Notes: generated by a model not told the origin, from the letters alone. DNA of 64,000 bases from Hydrogenophaga sp. (GCF_019635465.1 NZ_JAHBZK010000017.1:54984-118983); one strand, 5' to 3'. Shown: positions 49,500 through 58,395, numbered from the stretch's first letter. Numbers and translations are program-made.

Positions 49500-50257
49500 G
49501 CGGTGCACCGCCCGTGGCCCCCAGCGTGGTGCCTGCCATGTGCTTCGAACTGCGCGGCGTGCAGGTGCGGCTGGGGCCGTCGCCCCGCCCGCCGGCGCTC
49601 GAGGGCGTGAACCTGCGCATCACCGAAGGCGAGCGCGTGGCCTTCATCGGCGCCAACGGCAGCGGCAAGAGCACCCTTCTGCGCGCCATGCACGGCCTGC
49701 TGCCGCTGACGGCCGGCCTTTGCCAGCGCCCCGAGACCGCGCGCATGGCCATGCTGTTTCAACGTCCGCACATGCTGCGTCTGCGCGCCTGGCACAACGT
49801 GGCGCTGGGCCTGTGGTTGCGCGGCACGCCCTGGCGCGAGGCCCGCGAGCGGGCGCACCTGGCGCTGGCGCGCGTCGGCCTGACGGAGCTGGCCGCGCGC
49901 AACGGTCGTGCACTGTCGGGCGGGCAGCAGCAGCGCCTGGCCCTCGCGCGTGCCTGGGCGCTCAAGCCCGACATCTGGTTGCTCGACGAGCCGACCGCCA
50001 GCCTGGATCCGCACGCCAAGCGCGAGGTCGAAGAGCTGATTGCCGAATTCACCGCGCCGCGCGCCGGCGCGCGCGCCACCACCCTGGTGTTTGCCAGCCA
50101 CAACCTGGGTCAGGTCAAGCGCCTGGCCAGCCGGGTGATTTACCTCGAGCAGGGCCACGTGCTGGCCGACCTGCCCGTCAACGATTTTTTCAACGCCGAC
50201 CTGTTGCAGGCCCTGTGCCCGCACGCCCATTTGTTTGTCCAAGGAGAAAGCTGGTGA
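49496..50257 (+). CDS. tupC: Tungstate ABC transporter ATP-binding protein TupC
   Basis: A 253-residue ATPase. Walker A is GANGSGKST, the signature LSGGQQQR, Walker B WLLDEPTASLD and the switch His in ASHNLGQ. It begins at GTG, overlapping the tupB stop by four bases; a later ATG at 49538 is possible. It lacks the C-terminal molybdate-binding (TOBE) domain of ModC, which fits a TupC. Confidence 0.9.
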   Translation: MSGAPPVAPSVVPAMCFELRGVQVRLGPSPRPPALEGVNLRITEGERVAFIGANGSGKSTLLRAMHGLLPLTAGLCQRPETARMAMLFQRPHMLRLRAWHNVALGLWLRGTPWREARERAHLALARVGLTELAARNGRALSGGQQQRLALARAWALKPDIWLLDEPTASLDPHAKREVEELIAEFTAPRAGARATTLVFASHNLGQVKRLASRVIYLEQGHVLADLPVNDFFNADLLQALCPHAHLFVQGESW

Positions 50258-51054
50258 AACCCATTCGCACCCTCGCCACCCTCACCGCCGGTCTGTTGAT
50301 CGGTGCCAGCGCGTTCGCGCAAAGCATCGTCGTGGCCTCGACCACGTCGACCGAGCAGTCCGGCCTGTTCGGCTACCTGCTGCCCATGTTCAAGCAGGCC
50401 ACCGGCATCGACGTGAAGGTCGTCGCGCTGGGCACCGGCCAGGCCATCGACATGGCGCGCCGCGGCGACGCCGACGTGCTGTTCGTGCACGACAAGGTCG
50501 CCGAAGAGAAGTTCGTGGCCGAGGGCTACAGCGCCAAGCGCCAGGACGTCATGTACAACGACTTCGTGCTGATCGGCCCCAAGGCCGACCCGGCCGGCAC
50601 CAAAGGCAACGACATCGTGGCCGCCCTCAAGAAAGTGGCTACCGCCAATGCGCCCTTCATCTCACGCGGCGACCGCAGCGGCACCAACGCCGCCGAACTG
50701 CGCTTCTGGAAGGCAGCCGAGCTCGACGCCAAGGGCAGTGGCTACAAGGAATGCGGCTGCGGCATGGGCCCGGCGCTCAACATCGCCTCGGGCAGCAACG
50801 CCTACGTGATGTCCGATCGCGGCACTTGGCTCAACTTCAAGAACCGCGGTGACCTCACCGTGCTGGTCGAGGGCGACAAGCGCTTGTTCAACCAGTACGG
50901 CGTGATGCTGGTCAGCGCCGCCAAGCACCCGCAGGTCAAGACCGCCGAAGGCCAGAAGTTTGTCGACTGGGTCACCAGCGACAAGGGCCAGGCCGCCATC
51001 GCCGGCTACAAGATCAACGGCGAACAGCTGTTCTTCCCCAACGCGGAGAAATAG
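50254..51054 (+). CDS. tupA: Tungstate-binding periplasmic protein TupA
   Basis: A 266-residue protein with a signal peptide (start GTG, MKPIRTLATLTAGLLIGASAFAQ) and the TupA hallmark VASTTSTEQSGLFGYLLP. Ser/Thr-rich loops of this kind bind the oxyanion. Other blocks are FISRGDRSGTNAAELRFW and NAYVMSDRGTWLNF. AAGGAGA lies just upstream. It closes the operon; the dispersed repeat at 51085 begins 30 bases after the stop. Confidence 0.93.
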   Translation: MKPIRTLATLTAGLLIGASAFAQSIVVASTTSTEQSGLFGYLLPMFKQATGIDVKVVALGTGQAIDMARRGDADVLFVHDKVAEEKFVAEGYSAKRQDVMYNDFVLIGPKADPAGTKGNDIVAALKKVATANAPFISRGDRSGTNAAELRFWKAAELDAKGSGYKECGCGMGPALNIASGSNAYVMSDRGTWLNFKNRGDLTVLVEGDKRLFNQYGVMLVSAAKHPQVKTAEGQKFVDWVTSDKGQAAIAGYKINGEQLFFPNAEK

Positions 51055-51084
51055 GCTCCCCCCTGCGCCGCTGCGCGGCTTCCC

Positions 51085-51353
51085 CAGGGCCTGCCCATGC
51101 CATTTCTTCAAGATGCGTTGTAGCCATGAGGACTGTGCGCAAGGCGCGAAACGCAGACGGGCCGGTGGCCCGACGAGGTTTCGCAACGCGGCGCACGGTT
51201 CTCATGGCTGCAACCCGGAGGGAAGGGGGCGCCATCAGCACCACTCAGCGTTGCACGCCTAGGTCAGGCGCCCAGCCTGACCGTCGTCGCGCGCCTTGAT
51301 TGGCACTGATGGCGCCCCCTTCGCACTTGAAGAAATGGCATGGGCAGGCCCTG
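51085..51353. repeat. Structured 269-bp dispersed repeat element
   Basis: Perfect 28-bp terminal inverted repeats occupy 51085-51112 and 51326-51353. Inside, a long imperfect hairpin spans 51117-51214 (GTTGTAGCCATGAG against CTCATGGCTGCAAC, tip GGGCC-GGT-GGCCC). Next, perfect 17-bp arms at 51222-51238 and 51306-51322 enclose a small GGTCAGGC/GCCTGACC hairpin at 51262-51282. It has no gene and fits a non-autonomous mobile or REP-like palindromic element. Related copies lie at 63892-64000 and, in short form, at 17509-17555. Confidence 0.9.
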
Positions 51354-51443
51354 AGGGGGGACGGCACCAGCGGACCGGCGGAGCCGGATCCGCGGTGCCC
51401 CGCGACGTGGCGGGCCGTTGTGGCATAGCTTTCACCTTGCGCG

Positions 51444-52193
51444 ATGTCGACGCCGCTTGCTTCGGGCCCTGTGCGCGTGATGGCGGCGGGCAGTCTGCGC
51501 GAGGCCTTCGAGGCGCTGGCGCCGCTGCATCGCGCGGCGGGTGGACCCGCGTGGTGCAGCCGCTTTGCGGCCGCTGGCCTGCTGCGACAGCGCATCGAGG
51601 CCGGCGTGCCGGCCGATGTGTTTGCCTCGGCCAATCTGGACCACCCGCGCGCCTTGGCGCAGCAGGGTGGCTGGAGCGAACCCCAGGTGTTTGCGCACAA
51701 CCCGATGTGCGCGCTGGTGGCGCCTTCGCTGCGCAGCGACCCGCACGCGCTGCTTGATGCCTTGCTCAACCCGGCGCTTCGGCTGGGCACCTCGACGCCG
51801 CTCGCCGATCCGTCGGGCGACTACGCGCTGGCGGTGTTCGATCGCGCCGAGGCCCTGAAGGCTGGCGCACGCGATGCCTTGCGTGCCAGGGCGATGGCGC
51901 TCACCGGCGGCCCCCAGTCGCCACGCGCGCCCGAGGGGCGCAACACCTACGCCTGGGTGATGGCCGAACACCGGCTCGATGTGTTCCTGACCTACCGCAC
52001 CAATGCCCAGCGCGCGCAACGCGAATGGGCCGAACTGCGCGTGGTGGCGCTGCCCGAGGCCCTGTCGGTGCGCGCCGACTACGGCCTGTGCTGGCGCCTG
52101 GCTGCCGGACAAGGGGCCGAGCAACTGGCGCAATGGTTGCTCGGCGCGCAGGCGCGCGACACACTCGCCAGCCATGGATTCGAACTGCCCTGA
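51444..52193 (+). CDS. ModA-like molybdate-binding protein without visible signal peptide
   Basis: A 249-residue ModA-family (type 2 periplasmic-binding fold) protein: VRVMAAGSLREAFEAL, LLRQRIEAGVPADVFASANLDHPRAL, and NPMCALVAP, with TSTPLADPSGDYALAVFDRAEA. Oxyanion-binding Ser/Thr residues are plausible in these blocks. The N-terminus (MSTPLASGPVRV) contains no signal peptide, and a stop codon in frame 18 bases upstream rules out a longer form. It either stays in the cytoplasm or lost its signal. It overlaps the next gene by 20 bases, so it belongs to the MolABC-like transporter operon. Confidence 0.85.
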   Translation: MSTPLASGPVRVMAAGSLREAFEALAPLHRAAGGPAWCSRFAAAGLLRQRIEAGVPADVFASANLDHPRALAQQGGWSEPQVFAHNPMCALVAPSLRSDPHALLDALLNPALRLGTSTPLADPSGDYALAVFDRAEALKAGARDALRARAMALTGGPQSPRAPEGRNTYAWVMAEHRLDVFLTYRTNAQRAQREWAELRVVALPEALSVRADYGLCWRLAAGQGAEQLAQWLLGAQARDTLASHGFELP

Positions 52194-53223
52194 TCGCTGG
52201 TCGCGCCGTGCCGCGCTGCAGGCACTGGCCGCCGGCGTGGCCTGGCCGGTGGCGGCGCAGACGCCCCGCACGCTGACCGACAGCGCGGGCAGGGCAGTGC
52301 AAGTGCCGTCGCAGGTGGCCCGGGTCTTTCCGGCCGGGCCGCCCGCGGCCATCTGGCTCTACACGCTGGCGCCCGAGACGCTGCTGGGCTGGCCGCGCGC
52401 CAACCGGCCTGATGAACGCGAGTTCCTGCTGCCCGACGTGGCGGCGCGGCCCGAGGTGGGCCGTCTCACCGGCCGCGGCAACACCGCCAACCTCGAGACG
52501 GTGCTCGCGCTCAAGCCCGACCTGATCGTCGACACCGGTTCGGTGCGCCAGACTTTCGTCGAGCTGGCCGATCGCGTGCAATCGCAGACCGGCATTCCCT
52601 ATGCCTTGATCGACGGCGCGCTGGAGGCGGTGCCCGAGGGCTACCGGCTGCTCGGTGAGTTGCTGGGCCGGCAGGCGCGCGCGGCCGAGCTGGCGCGTTA
52701 TGCCAGCGACACGCTGGCGCAGGTGCGCGAGCGCGTGGCGCGCGTGCCGCGCGAGCGCCGGCCCCGCGTCTACTACGCGCGGGGCCCGCACGGCATGGAG
52801 ACCGGTCTCGACGGCTCCATCAACGTGGAGATGTTCGAGGCCATGGGCATCGAGCTCGTGTCCACGCGCATGCCGGGCGGGCTGGCGCGGGTGTCGGTCG
52901 AGCAGGTGCTGAACTGGGACCCGGAGGTGATCATCACCATCGACCAGACCTTTGCGCAGACCGTGGGCAGCAGCCCGCTGTGGCGCGGCGTGAGTGCGGT
53001 GCGCCATGGCCGCGTGCACCTCAGCCCCAAGCTGCCCTTTGGCTGGGTGGACTTCCCGCCCAGCGTGAACCGCCTGCCCGGCCTGTGGTGGATCGGCGCC
53101 AAGGTGTTGCCAGAGCAGTTTCGCGACGACCTCGGCGCCATCGCGCGCGACTTCTACCGCCGCTTCTACCAGGTCGATCTGTCGGCCGGGCAGGTGCGGC
53201 GCGTGCTGGCGGGCCGCGACTGA
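52174..53223 (+). CDS. Periplasmic binding protein of a BtuF/FecB-type importer (MolA-like)
   Basis: A 349-residue protein with a Tat-like signal (RWSRRAALQALAAGVAWPVAAQ). The class III binding-protein fold is shown by RVFPAGPPAAIWLYTLAPETLLGW, LETVLALKPDLIVDTG and VEQVLNWDPEVIITI. This fold binds iron chelates, cobalamin or, in MolA, molybdate and tungstate. Being in one operon with a ModA-like gene and beside tup and mod, molybdate or tungstate is the likeliest ligand, although iron-siderophore cannot be excluded. Confidence 0.75.
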   Translation: MDSNCPDRWSRRAALQALAAGVAWPVAAQTPRTLTDSAGRAVQVPSQVARVFPAGPPAAIWLYTLAPETLLGWPRANRPDEREFLLPDVAARPEVGRLTGRGNTANLETVLALKPDLIVDTGSVRQTFVELADRVQSQTGIPYALIDGALEAVPEGYRLLGELLGRQARAAELARYASDTLAQVRERVARVPRERRPRVYYARGPHGMETGLDGSINVEMFEAMGIELVSTRMPGGLARVSVEQVLNWDPEVIITIDQTFAQTVGSSPLWRGVSAVRHGRVHLSPKLPFGWVDFPPSVNRLPGLWWIGAKVLPEQFRDDLGAIARDFYRRFYQVDLSAGQVRRVLAGRD

Positions 53224-53224
53224 G

Positions 53225-54199
53225 ATGCGCACGCTGGCCGCGTGGGCGGTGTTGCTGTTCGGCCTGCTGCTGGCCTTGCTGGCGGGGCGCACGCCGGTCT
53301 CGCTCACCGACCTGTGGGCCGTGGTCACCGGCCAGGCCAGCGAGTCCTTGCAGACCGTGGTGTGGCAGATCCGCGCGCCGCGCATCGCCGCCGCGCTGGC
53401 CGTGGGTGCGGCGCTCTCGGCGGCGGGCGCGGCGTTTCAGGGTTTGTTCCGCAACCCGCTGGTTTCGCCCGACATCCTGGGGGCGTCTGCCGGTGCGGCG
53501 CTGGGCGCCTTGCTGGGCATCTTCTTTTCCTTCGGGCTGGCGGGCATCCAGCTGATGGCCTTTGCTGGCGGCCTGCTGGCGGTGGCGCTGGTGTACGGCA
53601 CCGGCTCGCTGGTGCGCCAGGGCGACCCCATCCTGGTGCTGCTGCTGGCGGGCATCGTCATCGGTTCGCTGCTCGGGGCGGGCATCGGGCTCGTCAAGAC
53701 GCTGGCCGACCCCTACAACCAGCTGCCGGCCATGACCTTCTGGTTGCTGGGCAGCCTGTCGGCCGCGCATGCAGACGATCTGCCCGCCTTGCTGGTGCCG
53801 GTGGCGCTGGGCCTGGTGGTGTTGCTGCTGCTGCGCTGGCGCCTGGACGTGATGTCGCTGCCCGAGGAAGAAGCCCGCGCGCTCGGTGCGCGCACCACCG
53901 GGTTGCGCCTGGCCATCGTGGCCGCCGCCACGCTGGTGACCGCAGCCAGCGTGGCAGCAGCGGGCATCGTGGGCTGGGTCGGCCTGGTGGTGCCGCACCT
54001 GGCGCGCTTTCTGGTCGGTCCTTCGTTTGTGCGCCTGGTGCCGGTGGCGGCCGTGCTCGGTGCCGGCCTGCTGCTGATCATCGACACGGTGGCGCGCTCG
54101 GTCGCGCCGGTGGAGATTCCGCTGGGCATCCTCACTGCGCTGATCGGCTCACCGTTCTTCATCGTGCTGCTGGGCCGGGCGCAGCGGGGGTGGCAATGA
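53225..54199 (+). CDS. FecCD/BtuC-type ABC permease (MolB-like)
   Basis: A 324-residue permease of the FecCD family with about nine helices. It has QIRAPRIAAALAVGAALSAAGAAFQGLFRNPLVSPDILGASAGAA near the start and GWVGLVVPHLARFLVGPSFVRLVPVAAVLGA near the end. It forms the membrane channel of the importer encoded by the flanking genes; its stop overlaps the ATPase start in ATGA. Confidence 0.88.
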   Translation: MRTLAAWAVLLFGLLLALLAGRTPVSLTDLWAVVTGQASESLQTVVWQIRAPRIAAALAVGAALSAAGAAFQGLFRNPLVSPDILGASAGAALGALLGIFFSFGLAGIQLMAFAGGLLAVALVYGTGSLVRQGDPILVLLLAGIVIGSLLGAGIGLVKTLADPYNQLPAMTFWLLGSLSAAHADDLPALLVPVALGLVVLLLLRWRLDVMSLPEEEARALGARTTGLRLAIVAAATLVTAASVAAAGIVGWVGLVVPHLARFLVGPSFVRLVPVAAVLGAGLLLIIDTVARSVAPVEIPLGILTALIGSPFFIVLLGRAQRGWQ

Positions 54200-55011
54200 G
54201 CGCCTTGCTCGAGGCCACCGATCTGCAGGTGGGGTACGGCAGCCGCGTGGTGGCCGCGGTGCCGTCAGTGCAACTGCATGCTGGCGAGGTGGTGGCGCTG
54301 CTCGGCCCCAACGGCGGCGGCAAGACCACGCTGCTCAAGACGCTGCTCGGGCTGCTGCCGCCACTGGCGGGCGAAGTGCGTCTCGATGACCGCGCGCTGC
54401 GCGACTGGTCGCTGCCGGCGCGTGCGCAGTGGCTGGGCTATGTGCCGCAGGGGCAGGCCAGCACCTTTGGCTACAGCGCACTGCAGATGGTGCTGATGGG
54501 GCGCACGGCCCACCTCGGCCTGCTGGCGCGGCCGGGCGCGCGGGACGAAGCCATTGCCCATGAAGCCCTGGAGCGACTGGGCGTCGCGCACCTGGCCGAT
54601 CGCTCGGTGCACCGCATGAGCGGCGGCGAGCGCCAACTGGTGCTGATCGCGCGCGCCCTGGCGCAGCAGCCGCGCGCGGTGCTGCTCGACGAGCCCACCG
54701 CCAGCCTGGACTTCGGCAACCAGGGGCGGGTGCTGCACGCCGTGCGGGCGCTGGCCGATCAGGGCCTGGGCGTGCTGTTCACCACCCACGACCCCAACCA
54801 GGCCCTGCGCCACGCCGACCGTGCGCTGCTGCTGGGCGACGGGCGCTTGCTGGCGCAAGGCCCGGTGAGCGAGGTGGTCACCTCGGCGGGGTTGGCGGCG
54901 CTTTACGGCGTGCCGGTGCCCAGCGTGGTCGAAGCGAATGGCCGTGCGGTGTTCCTGCCGCCATTGGGCGCTGCGGCGCCTGCGGTCAGCGCAGCACCGC
55001 CACGCCCTTGA
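54196..55011 (+). CDS. FecE/BtuD-type ABC ATPase (MolC-like)
   Basis: A 271-residue ATPase. Walker A is GPNGGGKTT, the signature MSGGERQL and Walker B VLLDEPTASLD; FTTHDPNQAL holds the switch His. This is the FecE/BtuD subfamily that powers BtuC-type permeases. The last 26 bases overlap the convergent modC end. Confidence 0.9.
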   Translation: MSALLEATDLQVGYGSRVVAAVPSVQLHAGEVVALLGPNGGGKTTLLKTLLGLLPPLAGEVRLDDRALRDWSLPARAQWLGYVPQGQASTFGYSALQMVLMGRTAHLGLLARPGARDEAIAHEALERLGVAHLADRSVHRMSGGERQLVLIARALAQQPRAVLLDEPTASLDFGNQGRVLHAVRALADQGLGVLFTTHDPNQALRHADRALLLGDGRLLAQGPVSEVVTSAGLAALYGVPVPSVVEANGRAVFLPPLGAAAPAVSAAPPRP

Positions 55012-56086
55012 TGAGCGCGAACAGCCGCACGCCCGGCGCGATGCCCAGGCGCTGCACCGAGCCTTGTGTCAGGCGCGAGAGCAAACGCGTGCCGCTGCCC
55101 AGACGCAGGCCCACCAGCACCTGGCCCGGGCCGTCGTCGCTCAGGTCGCTCACCTCGGCCGGCAACACGTTGTTGACGCTGATCTGCTGCGGCTCGACCA
55201 GCGACAGGCTCACGTCGCGGGCCTGCACGCGCACCCGCAGGCGGCTGCCGGCGGGCAGGGGTGCGCGGCGGGTGTCGGTCAGGCGCAGCGGGCCACCGTC
55301 GAAGGCGAGGCAGGTCAGGCCATCGGCGCTGGTGCCTTCGACCACACCATCGATCAGCGCGCTGGCCGCGTCGCCGTGGGCCAGGGGCAGGTCGCTGCGG
55401 GTGATCAGCTCGGCGATCGGGCCTTGCGCGCGCACCGTGCCACCTTCCAGCAGCACCAGGTGATCGGCCAGGCGCAGCGCCTCGTCCATGGCGTGCGTGA
55501 CATAGACGATGGGCAGGTCCAGCTGTTCGTGCAGTTGCTCCAGCCAGGGCAACAGCTCGGCCTTGCGTGTGGCGTCCAGCGAGGCCAGGGGTTCGTCCAT
55601 CAGCAGCACGCGCGGGCTGGTGGCCAGGGCACGGGCGATGGCCACGCGCTGGCGCTCGCCGCCCGAGAGCTCGGCCGGCCGGCGATCGAGCAGGTGCGCG
55701 ATGCCCAGCAACGCCAGCCCGTGGTCCCAGCCATGGTGGCGCTGCGCAGGCGGCACACGCCGCCAGCCGTAACGCAGGTTGTCGCGCACGCTCAGATGGT
55801 CGAACAGGCTGGCCTCCTGGAACACGTAGCCCAATGCGCGGCGGTGGGCCGGCAGGCAGGTGCGCAGCGCGCTGTCGAGCCACACCTCGCCACCCACCAC
55901 CACCCGCCCAGTGGCCGCGGGCTCCAGGCCCGCCAGCACGCGCAGGCAGGTGGTCTTGCCCGACCCCGACGGGCCGAACAGGGCGGTGATGCCCTGACCG
56001 GGCAACCGCAGGTCCACGTCCAGCGTGAAACCGGCGCGGCGAACGGTTGTACGCAACTCGATGCTCGCTTCGGTCGCTGGATTCAT
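54986..56086 (-). CDS. modC: Molybdate ABC transporter ATP-binding protein ModC
   Basis: A 366-residue ATPase: Walker A GPSGSGKTT, signature LSGGERQR, Walker B LLMDEPLASLD and switch His in VTHAMDEAL. The C-terminal TOBE/MOP domain (about 290-366; QISVNNVLPAEV) binds oxyanion and regulates uptake, as is usual in ModC. Its start overlaps modB in ATGA. Confidence 0.94.
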   Translation of the reverse strand: MNPATEASIELRTTVRRAGFTLDVDLRLPGQGITALFGPSGSGKTTCLRVLAGLEPAATGRVVVGGEVWLDSALRTCLPAHRRALGYVFQEASLFDHLSVRDNLRYGWRRVPPAQRHHGWDHGLALLGIAHLLDRRPAELSGGERQRVAIARALATSPRVLLMDEPLASLDATRKAELLPWLEQLHEQLDLPIVYVTHAMDEALRLADHLVLLEGGTVRAQGPIAELITRSDLPLAHGDAASALIDGVVEGTSADGLTCLAFDGGPLRLTDTRRAPLPAGSRLRVRVQARDVSLSLVEPQQISVNNVLPAEVSDLSDDGPGQVLVGLRLGSGTRLLSRLTQGSVQRLGIAPGVRLFALIKGVAVLR

Positions 56087-56760
56087 GCGCGGTGGTTTCG
56101 TCGGTTTACCCACTGCAGCGACAGCAACGCCGCAAACGCAAACACCAGCATCACCGCAGCCAGCCGGTGCGCGTCGCCGTATTCCAGCGCTTCCACATGG
56201 TCGTAGATCTGCAGCGACACCACGCGCGTCACGCCGGGGATGTTGCCACCCACCATCAGCACCACGCCGAACTCGCCCACGGTGTGCGCGAAGCTCATGA
56301 CCGTGCCGGTGATGAGCGCAGGCCGGCACAGGGGCAGCACCACGGTGAAGAAGCGGTCGACCTGCGACGCCCGTAGACTGGCGGCTGCTTCGAGCGGCCG
56401 ATCGCCCAGCTGCTGCATGGCCGCGAGCACCGGCTGCACCATGAAGGGCAGGGAATACAGCAGCGATGCCGCCACCAGCCCGCCGAAGCTGAAGGTCAGC
56501 AGACCCAGCCCCATGGCCTGCGTCCACTGACCCACCGGGCCGTTCGGCCCCATGGCCACCAGCAGGTAAAAGCCCAGCACCGACGGTGGCAGCACGAACG
56601 GGATGGTGACCAGTGCGCCCACCGGGTGGCGCCACGCGGAGCGCGTGCGGGCGAGCCACCAGGCCAGCGGCACGCCGATCACCAGCAGCAGCAGCGTGGT
56701 GAGGCCCGCCACGCGCAGCGTGAGGGCCAGGGCCTGCAGGTCGGACGGGGTCAGCAGCAT
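56083..56760 (-). CDS. modB: Molybdate ABC transporter permease ModB
   Basis: A 225-residue permease with about five helices, MLLTPSDLQALALTLRVAG at the start and the EAA loop LRASQVDRFFTVVLPLCRPAL, then SFAHTVGEFGVVLMVGGNIPGVTRVVS. The last block is a family signature. Middle gene of modABC, coupled to modC. Confidence 0.94.
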   Translation of the reverse strand: MLLTPSDLQALALTLRVAGLTTLLLLVIGVPLAWWLARTRSAWRHPVGALVTIPFVLPPSVLGFYLLVAMGPNGPVGQWTQAMGLGLLTFSFGGLVAASLLYSLPFMVQPVLAAMQQLGDRPLEAAASLRASQVDRFFTVVLPLCRPALITGTVMSFAHTVGEFGVVLMVGGNIPGVTRVVSLQIYDHVEALEYGDAHRLAAVMLVFAFAALLSLQWVNRRNHRA

Positions 56761-56769
56761 GGGGTGGGG

Positions 56770-57525
56770 TCAGCGCTCGTAGCCGTAGGAGCGGATCAGG
56801 TCGTTGACGCGCTCGCTGCGCAGCAGCGCCATCAGCGCCTGTGCGGCCGCATTGTGCTCGCCGTGCCTGAGCAGCACCGCGTCCTGGCGGATGGTGGGGT
56901 ACAGGGCGGGCGGCACCACCCACATTGAGCCGCCTTTGAGGCGACCCCCTTCGAGCACCTGCGACATCGCCACAAAGGCCAGCTCGGCGTTGCCGGTGAC
57001 AGCGAAGTTGTAGGTCTGGCCGATGCTTTCGCCTTGCACCAGGCGCGGCGTCAGCGCGGAGGTGAGGCCCAGCTTGTCAATGGCTTCGACGGCGGCCGCG
57101 CCGTAGGGCGCGGTCTTGGGGTTGGCAATGGCCAGCTTGCGAAAGCCGTCGCCGCGCAGCACCTCGCCCCGGGCGTCCACCCGGGTGGCGTCGGCCGACC
57201 ACAGCACCAGCTTGCCGGTGGCGTAGGTGAAGCGGCTGTTGGCCACGGCCAGACCATCCGCTTCAAGCTGCGCGGGCGCCTTCTGGTCGGCCGAGAGCAT
57301 CACGTCGAAGGGGGCGCCGTTGCGGATCTGCGCGTACAGACGCCCGGTGGCGCCGACCGAAACGCTCACCGTGTGGCCAGTGCTCTTTCGCAGCACCTCG
57401 GCCACGGCACGCATGGGTTCGGCAAAGTTGGCCGCCACCGCCACGGTGGCTTCGTCGGCATGGGCCGGCACCGCCAGCGCGAACAAGGCGGCCAGGGCGG
57501 TGGCCGCCAGGCTTCGTGAGAACAT
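56770..57525 (-). CDS. modA: Molybdate-binding periplasmic protein ModA
   Basis: A 251-residue periplasmic protein with a signal peptide (MFSRSLAATALAALFALAVPAHA). It shows VAVAANFAEPMRAVAEVLRKSTG, the oxyanion-binding loops, and GAPFDVMLSADQKAPAQL. It is the first gene of modABC and faces modE across a perfect operator. Unlike the ModA-like protein at 51444 it has a clear signal. Confidence 0.94.
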   Translation of the reverse strand: MFSRSLAATALAALFALAVPAHADEATVAVAANFAEPMRAVAEVLRKSTGHTVSVSVGATGRLYAQIRNGAPFDVMLSADQKAPAQLEADGLAVANSRFTYATGKLVLWSADATRVDARGEVLRGDGFRKLAIANPKTAPYGAAAVEAIDKLGLTSALTPRLVQGESIGQTYNFAVTGNAELAFVAMSQVLEGGRLKGGSMWVVPPALYPTIRQDAVLLRHGEHNAAAQALMALLRSERVNDLIRSYGYER

Positions 57526-57545
57526 CCCGATTTCCTCTTCTGAAT

Positions 57546-57570
57546 TCGCTATTCCAAAACGGAATAGCGA
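57546..57570. promoter_or_regulatory. ModE operator, perfect palindrome
   Basis: TCGCTATTCC and GGAATAGCGA are perfect 10-bp arms around AAAAC, in the gap between modA and modE. The CGCTAT/ATAGCG ends match the style of known ModE boxes. It should repress modABC and perhaps modE itself when molybdate is plentiful. Confidence 0.85.
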
Positions 57571-57584
57571 GAAGCATACACCAC

Positions 57585-58376
57585 ATGCCCGCCCGATCCC
57601 GCTCCAAAGCCCCCTCTCTGGCCGGTCTGCCCCAGGCGCTCAGCGATGTGGGTGCCGATCGGCGGCTCGACGTGCTGCGCCGCATCGCCGTGGGCGATTC
57701 GATCTCGCAGGCCGCGCGCGAAGTCGGCGTGAGCTACAAGGCCGCCTGGCAGGCGATCGAGACCTTGTCGCAAACCAGTGGCCAGGCGCTGGTGGACCGC
57801 ACGGTGGGGGGCAGCGGCGGTGGCGGCGCCGTCATCACCGAGGCCGGCATGCGCCTGCTGCAACTGGCCGATGAACTGGCGCAAGCGCGCGAGGCGGTGC
57901 TCTCGCGTTTTTCCGGCGGTGCCATGGTGGCGGCCGGCCTGCAGCTGCGCACCAGCATGCGCAACCAGTTGGCCTGCCAAGTGGTGGCCTTGCAGCCACT
58001 GGCGCCCGATGACCCGACGGTCTGGGTGCAATGCGAAACGCGCGGTGGGCAGCGCTTGAGCGCCAGCGTGACGCGCGAGAGCTGCGACCTGCTGGGCCTG
58101 GCGCCCGGGAGGCGCGTGCTGCTGCTGTGCAAGGCCACGGCCGTGGTGGTGGGTCCTGCCCACCGCAGCGTGCGCAACGCGGCCGTGAGTGAAAGCGCAC
58201 GCCTCAACGGCGAGGTGCAGCGCATCGCTCCCGGCCGTGATCGCGACGAGGTGGTGCTGGGCCTGCCGGGCGGTGATCAGTGGGTGGGCTTTGCGCCGCA
58301 CCCGTTCGCGTTGGCGGTGGGCGCGCGTGCGGGCGCCAGCGTGGCGGCGTCGGCGCTGGTGGTGGCGATCGGCTGA
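57585..58376 (+). CDS. modE: Molybdate-responsive regulator ModE
   Basis: A 263-residue regulator. The N-terminal ModE winged helix (about 20-110) has RIAVGDSISQAAREVGVSYKAAWQAIETL. Two MOP/TOBE domains (about 125-190 and 200-263) begin RTSMRNQLACQVVAL and SARLNGEVQRI and bind molybdate. It is divergent from modABC, as in many proteobacteria. Confidence 0.92.
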   Translation: MPARSRSKAPSLAGLPQALSDVGADRRLDVLRRIAVGDSISQAAREVGVSYKAAWQAIETLSQTSGQALVDRTVGGSGGGGAVITEAGMRLLQLADELAQAREAVLSRFSGGAMVAAGLQLRTSMRNQLACQVVALQPLAPDDPTVWVQCETRGGQRLSASVTRESCDLLGLAPGRRVLLLCKATAVVVGPAHRSVRNAAVSESARLNGEVQRIAPGRDRDEVVLGLPGGDQWVGFAPHPFALAVGARAGASVAASALVVAIG

Positions 58377-58395
58377 ACCCGGTGGTTGCCGTGCA

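Noticed and set aside
51085-51353. Insertion sequence with transposase
   Set aside because: The whole element is taken by palindromes and has no open frame that could encode a transposase.
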